Source of the DNA: Peribolospora baueri
Lineage: Eukaryota > Basidiomycota > Peribolosporomycetes > Peribolosporales > Peribolosporaceae
Length of the DNA stretch: 64,000 nucleotides
Assembly: GCA_029717555.1 (NCBI GenBank)
Contig: JAMDHS010000062.1
Span: forward strand, 62,001-126,000
Reading direction: 5' to 3'
The position numbers and the translations under genes are program-made. Numbering within the stretch: position 1 is the first letter of the stretch; the number at the start of each line of letters is the position of its first letter. The notes beneath the pieces were generated by a model, which was given only the letters and a program-made list of their open reading frames with translations, made no database searches and had not been told where the DNA came from. Of this stretch, positions 60,049-64,000 are shown piece after piece.

Positions 60049-63000
60049 ATGGAGCCGTTGTCTGGACCTGTCCGTCCACGGGCTGGGGGCCAGCACCGTC
60101 AACAACAGCTATGTGGCACCCCCGGACCGACAGAGGAACAACGGGCTCCTGATCACTCTTCTCCTCCTTCTCGTACCCGCCGCTTATCTCCCTCCGGCAC
60201 CTCCGGCAGCAGCTCCTCAGCAGCGCATAAAAAGCAGAAGCATCCGTTTCCGACGCCTCGTCTTCCCCCGCATCCCGACCGCGCCATTCTCTCCCCCCCG
60301 GATTTCACTCCACGCCAGCGCGCTGACCGGTTCCCCGTCCCCCCACCGCCCGTTTACCCGCTCGACCCTTTTCGCAACGACAGCGGTGGTGCCGGCGGTG
60401 ACGATGGAGAGGCGCCCATCGCCTGGCGCGCACAGCCCTTCCCCCTGCTCCGACCCGGGCGTCCCAGTTGGCCAGGCGTCCATCCCGAATCCCATCGCGC
60501 CCTCTACCACCTCTCCACCTTTTTCTCCTCTCATCAGCAGCACCAGCGCAGCCAGAGCTCGAACGCCGACGTCGATGTCGACTTCTCCTCCAACGGCGAT
60601 AACCCCCGCAACGCACAGCTTCGCTCCCGCTCCCCCACAAGGAGCAACGGTCTCAGCAGCGCCTCCCTCGCACCCAGTCAGAGCGCCAGCCAGTTCGCCC
60701 AAAAGGTGGCTGACCGAGACGGGGATCGAGATCAAGGTCGAGAGTCCGTCGACGAGCGGAACGCCGATCGTGGGCCTTCCGTCCCGTACACGGGCCGGGC
60801 GCCTTTCAGACGCCTATTGCCTAGCGGATCTTCTTCTCAACTGTCGTCTTTCCGGACCTCTCCTTTGGGAAGGGGAGCGGAAGGGGCAGAAGCGGAAGCG
60901 GGAGGAGAGGGGGGAGCGGGAGTAGGAGCAGGAGACTCTTACTCCCATGGAGAGCGTGGCCGAGTGGCGACGACGGTGGACTCGCGCGACGACGACGACG
61001 ATGACGACGACGACAAGGACTCGAGGCTGAACGACTTCATCGACCTCGTCGACGAGCTGACCGTCAAGAACCGCCAGCTCAAGAACCGCATCCGCGCGCT
61101 CAACGTCCCCGCCGATGCCCGGCCTGATCCGAGTCCATACCCGCTCTCCTCTCCGTCTCACTCCCCAGCGCTCTCCTGCAAGGCCGTCTCCGTTAGCAGC
61201 GGCGGGTCCGCCGGCGCGGGCCCTCATCGGCGCGCCTTCCCGGTGAACACGTCGCGCGACGAGGTGCGCATGTCAGATGCCTGTCCCGCACTCTTCGAGC
61301 TTCGCTACCATCCTTCCATGCAGCCGGACGACCGGAGGGAGCTTGAGGATGTTCTCACCGGCTGGATCAAGACGCGCGCGGATAAGCGCAATGGTCGCGT
61401 CCAGGAGTCTTTCGGCGCCCTTGCTGAGGTACCCCAGCGGAACCTCGTTTGCCAGAGGGAGCCTTTCGTCCATGCGGCGGAGAAGGAGCAGCGGCAGCGA
61501 CCGCAGCAGCAACGGCAGTACCTCCAAGGCCAGGGTCGTCTGCATCAGAGCCAGACGACCGACAACCGCCAGGTGGACGTCCCGTATAGCGCCGACCGTG
61601 GTCTCGATGTTCAGCGCATCTTCGCTCCCGCCGACTCCAACGTCAGCTCGGCCCAAGGTCTCTCATTCGGACTCTTCTCCGGCCTCGGCCTCGACGGACA
61701 AGTGTGCTTGGGCTCGGGCTCATCAGTACTGGAAAGCAACGCCAACTCCAACTTTAATGCCAACACCACGTCCACCGGCGCTGCCACCACCGCCACCGCG
61801 AGCTCCGGCATGGTATCCACTTCCGCCGCGGTGAGCCTTCTCTTCGAGTCCCCGCCGCCACCGCCCAACTACCGTCACGTGCCCCCCTCCTCAGCGGCGA
61901 CGCGCATGGACGCTCGCCGGCCCCTCTCCGCCGCGTTCGACTCGGATCCCGACGTGGTGACTACCGTCACGCCACTTGCAACCGTCGTGACGCCCAACGA
62001 CGGCTCGTCCGGTTCCGGCAACTCGGCTAAGCGTCAGGGCGCCGATGGGGTCAGCTTGGGGCGGGAGAAAGGGACGATTGCCAAGGCGTTGGAGATGGAG
62101 AGGGAGAAGAAGGCGGAGAAGGGCAAGGTGGCAAACGTCGACGAGGCCGTTCAGCTTGAGGTCAAGCGGCGGGAGGGAGACGACGACATCGCCGTCGAGC
62201 GCGGGTTCACCTCTTTCCATACCGACGGTCCCTCCGTCGCCGTCAAAGATCCTCCTGCTCATCCCTTCTTTAAGCCCTACCAGTGCTCCATCTTCATCCC
62301 CCCTCCCACCTTTCCCCCCTCCCTCAATGCGTCCGACTCGCTTTCGTCCTCCGAGTCCTCGCCCAAGTCGTCCGAACTCAGCAGCTGCTCAGTGGAGAGG
62401 AGCGGCGGATCGATTGGGAAGGAGCGGGGGACAACGTCCACCTCGAAGAAGGCGTCGTTGTCCGGCAGGTGGAGGAGGGGGAGGAAGGGGAAGAGGAGGA
62501 GGAGGGCCAGCGTCCATGCGTCCAACGCCGAAGCTCCCGTCGTCTTCTACGAGGGCGGGCGCTTCTGCACCGACCTTAGCAAAGACATCCTCTGCCCCGT
62601 CGTCGAGTCCCTTCCCGCCGAGGGCATGGCCGCCACCGCCGCCGCCTTCGATCCGCCGCAGAGCGCCGAGGAGCTCGATCACCACATCCTCGGCGCCGCC
62701 GCCGCTCCCGCCACGCTCCGCAACGGACGGAAGGAGTCTGGCTTCTTCGTGAGGCTCCACGACCGTAGGCTCGCGTTCGAGACTGGGGGAGATGGCGAAG
62801 CTGTCGGCATGCCTCTGGACGCGGGGGAGGAAGAGCGATTTCCATCGACCGACGTCGAGGACGCTTCTCACGCGATCCTCGCCACGCCGCCGCCGCCGCC
62901 GGAGATGGCAGAAACGGACTCGGCCAAGAGCAGCTCGTCGAAGCGGTTCAATACGAGGAAGGAGATGGGCAAGAGTAAGTCCCGCTCGTCGGCGGACATG

Positions 63001-64000
63001 CCTGTCAGCAAGAATGCAAAATCATCCGTCGGGAGGTCCCCTTTGACCGGTGGTAGGCTGGCCACGAACACGGAGGCGGACGGGAGGATGCCGTCGGTGT
63101 TTAGCGACGCACTCGGAGGGACGCTCGCCGAGCGCATCGACACGGCCAACAGGCTGTTGGAGGATCAGGTAAAACGGCGAGAGGAGGAGAAGGAGAGGGA
63201 GCGCATCCGCGCCTGCCTCTTCGCCGAGGCCAGTGAGGCAGTCCCGCCGGACGGCTTCGACCAGCTGCCCCTCACGCCCGCGACCGCCGGGCCCGTATTT
63301 GCCCACTTCTTCAACCAGCCCCGCATGGAACGGACCGACACCACCCAGGTCTGCCCGCCCTCCGTCGCCGCGGTCAAGTCCGTGTCCCTCGGGGACGATG
63401 TGGAGAGCGAAAGAGACGCCGCCACAGACGAGCCACTCGTCGTGCGCGGCTCGGACGTGACGCGGGCGAGGATAGCGCCGCCGCCGGTGAACCCGATCAC
63501 CGCGTTTATCAACGCGCCCGTTGCCGGCCGCCGCTGCCGGCCCTTCCCGACGCCCAAGACGCCGCGTGCTCGGGAGTCGTTCAATCTCACCCACGACGTC
63601 CGGCAGGGCGACGCGTTCGCGATCGACGTCAGGATCGAGCATGAGGACGACGAGGCGCACTTCAAAGGTGCCGATTTTGTAAACTTTGACGTGGCCGGCT
63701 CGGATTTTGACGCCGACGAGGACGACGAGGCTCCGCCTATCGGCATCAAGCGACCCGCTCGGAGCAGCTCCGGCTCGGCCGGACCATCGAAACGGTGCCG
63801 GACCGGTAGCAGTCTCGCTTGGCCCTCCGCTTCGAGTCGCGTCCCGTCCTCTCAGCTTTGCATCTCGGCCGGTCGGATCGGGACCACGGGTGTGTCGCCT
63901 CTTCCGGGGTCGAAAGAGAGGGGCCCGCGTCAGAAGGCGGGGGCGAAGAAGTACAATATTGTCTCCGAGCGCGTCGTCAAGTTGCCCCTCGTCCAACCGT
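60049..64000 (+). CDS. FRQ: FREQUENCY-like circadian clock protein (3' end outside window)
   Basis: Intronless frame open from ATG 60049 to the window end, at least 1,317 codons. Disordered Ser/Pro/Arg N-terminus (RRLSPSGTSGSSSSAA), a nine-residue Asp run (about 315-323), then DFIDLVDELTVKNRQLKNRI (332-351), matching FRQ's coiled coil 'VIDDLTVENKRLK'. At 415 LFELRYHP...RRELEDVL matches 'LFEVKVHG...KRELE.TL', at the usual distance. At about 833 VVFYEGGRFCTDLSKD matches FRQ 'IVYYTGAPFCTDLSGD'. Between them REGDDDIAVERGF may correspond to the region before the FRH-binding part. Several Lys/Arg-rich patches (GRKGKRRRR) could be nuclear signals. FRQ is the negative element of the fungal clock, binding FRH and CK1. 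It is longer than Neurospora FRQ (989 aa). Evidence is ordered short motifs in a disordered protein, so an alignment is needed. Confidence 0.65.
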   Translation, partial: MEPLSGPVRPRAGGQHRQQQLCGTPGPTEEQRAPDHSSPPSRTRRLSPSGTSGSSSSAAHKKQKHPFPTPRLPPHPDRAILSPPDFTPRQRADRFPVPPPPVYPLDPFRNDSGGAGGDDGEAPIAWRAQPFPLLRPGRPSWPGVHPESHRALYHLSTFFSSHQQHQRSQSSNADVDVDFSSNGDNPRNAQLRSRSPTRSNGLSSASLAPSQSASQFAQKVADRDGDRDQGRESVDERNADRGPSVPYTGRAPFRRLLPSGSSSQLSSFRTSPLGRGAEGAEAEAGGEGGAGVGAGDSYSHGERGRVATTVDSRDDDDDDDDDKDSRLNDFIDLVDELTVKNRQLKNRIRALNVPADARPDPSPYPLSSPSHSPALSCKAVSVSSGGSAGAGPHRRAFPVNTSRDEVRMSDACPALFELRYHPSMQPDDRRELEDVLTGWIKTRADKRNGRVQESFGALAEVPQRNLVCQREPFVHAAEKEQRQRPQQQRQYLQGQGRLHQSQTTDNRQVDVPYSADRGLDVQRIFAPADSNVSSAQGLSFGLFSGLGLDGQVCLGSGSSVLESNANSNFNANTTSTGAATTATASSGMVSTSAAVSLLFESPPPPPNYRHVPPSSAATRMDARRPLSAAFDSDPDVVTTVTPLATVVTPNDGSSGSGNSAKRQGADGVSLGREKGTIAKALEMEREKKAEKGKVANVDEAVQLEVKRREGDDDIAVERGFTSFHTDGPSVAVKDPPAHPFFKPYQCSIFIPPPTFPPSLNASDSLSSSESSPKSSELSSCSVERSGGSIGKERGTTSTSKKASLSGRWRRGRKGKRRRRASVHASNAEAPVVFYEGGRFCTDLSKDILCPVVESLPAEGMAATAAAFDPPQSAEELDHHILGAAAAPATLRNGRKESGFFVRLHDRRLAFETGGDGEAVGMPLDAGEEERFPSTDVEDASHAILATPPPPPEMAETDSAKSSSSKRFNTRKEMGKSKSRSSADMPVSKNAKSSVGRSPLTGGRLATNTEADGRMPSVFSDALGGTLAERIDTANRLLEDQVKRREEEKERERIRACLFAEASEAVPPDGFDQLPLTPATAGPVFAHFFNQPRMERTDTTQVCPPSVAAVKSVSLGDDVESERDAATDEPLVVRGSDVTRARIAPPPVNPITAFINAPVAGRRCRPFPTPKTPRARESFNLTHDVRQGDAFAIDVRIEHEDDEAHFKGADFVNFDVAGSDFDADEDDEAPPIGIKRPARSSSGSAGPSKRCRTGSSLAWPSASSRVPSSQLCISAGRIGTTGVSPLPGSKERGPRQKAGAKKYNIVSERVVKLPLVQP

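Noticed and set aside
63022-63996. Long minus-strand ORF (about 324 codons) antisense to the FRQ-like gene
   Set aside because: GC-rich shadow frame of the plus-strand ORF; composition is not protein-like. An antisense RNA is possible but sequence gives no evidence.

Overview
This window is nuclear DNA from a fungus, most likely a basidiomycete. The genes are GC-rich, densely packed and intron-rich: most have 3-10 exons, introns are mostly about 50-120 nt, and donors are usually GTGAGT or GTAAGT. A yeast-like Pucciniomycotina is my best guess, but that rank is inference only. Gene models were built by hand from reading frames, splice sites and phase agreement. Where all phases close and the family is recognised I am confident.

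Layout. 1-8.8 kb: 3' end of a septin (+), mitochondrial ribosomal protein uL6m (+), the PHO85-type CDK (-) and, divergent from it, the t-UTP nucleolar protein UTP5 (+). 8.8-13.3 kb: a poorer accessory stretch with an unrecognised spliced gene (-), a small orphan ORF (+), a broken LTR-retroelement fossil and a 190-bp hairpin (MITE-like) element inserted in it. 13.3-18.8 kb: peptidyl-tRNA hydrolase PTH2 (-), a three-unit polyubiquitin gene (+) and succinyl-CoA ligase beta LSC2 (+). 18.8-26.5 kb: a mosaic of microsatellites, a large low-complexity gene (+) and a candidate CENP-L/Fta1 kinetochore gene (-). 26.5-30.1 kb: a polytopic membrane protein with a long disordered tail and one apparent frame change. 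30.3-40.1 kb: MRT4 (-), deoxyhypusine hydroxylase (+), VTC1 (-), NAA10/ARD1 (+), a WDR83/MORG1-type WD40 protein (-) and a seven-bladed lactonase (+). 40.5-58.9 kb: threonine aldolase (+), MPE1 (-), RAD14/XPA (+), a PRELI/UPS lipid-transfer protein (-), an AYR1-like SDR (+), AFG2/DRG1 (+) and an ARN/SIT-like MFS transporter (+). 58.9-64.0 kb: a long upstream region and a >1,317-codon intronless ORF that runs off the window.

The most exciting item is that last ORF. It carries, in the right order, three signatures of the circadian clock protein FREQUENCY: a coiled coil of the 'DDLTVEN' type, the following LFE(V/L)-REL block, and an FCTDLS motif. It is preceded by six GATCGA/TCGATC hexamers, the core type of White Collar light-response elements. 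If correct, this is a basidiomycete FRQ clock gene.

Two shared themes stand out. Phosphate: PHO85 and the polyphosphate polymerase subunit VTC1 both lie here, and VTC1 shares a promoter with NAA10 that has two CACGTG boxes. Ribosome biogenesis and translation: UTP5, MRT4, AFG2, PTH2, DOHH, uL6m. Several genes contain extremely short exons (5, 11, 18 and 19 nt) that are needed to keep conserved motifs intact. No rRNA, tRNA or CRISPR was recognised.
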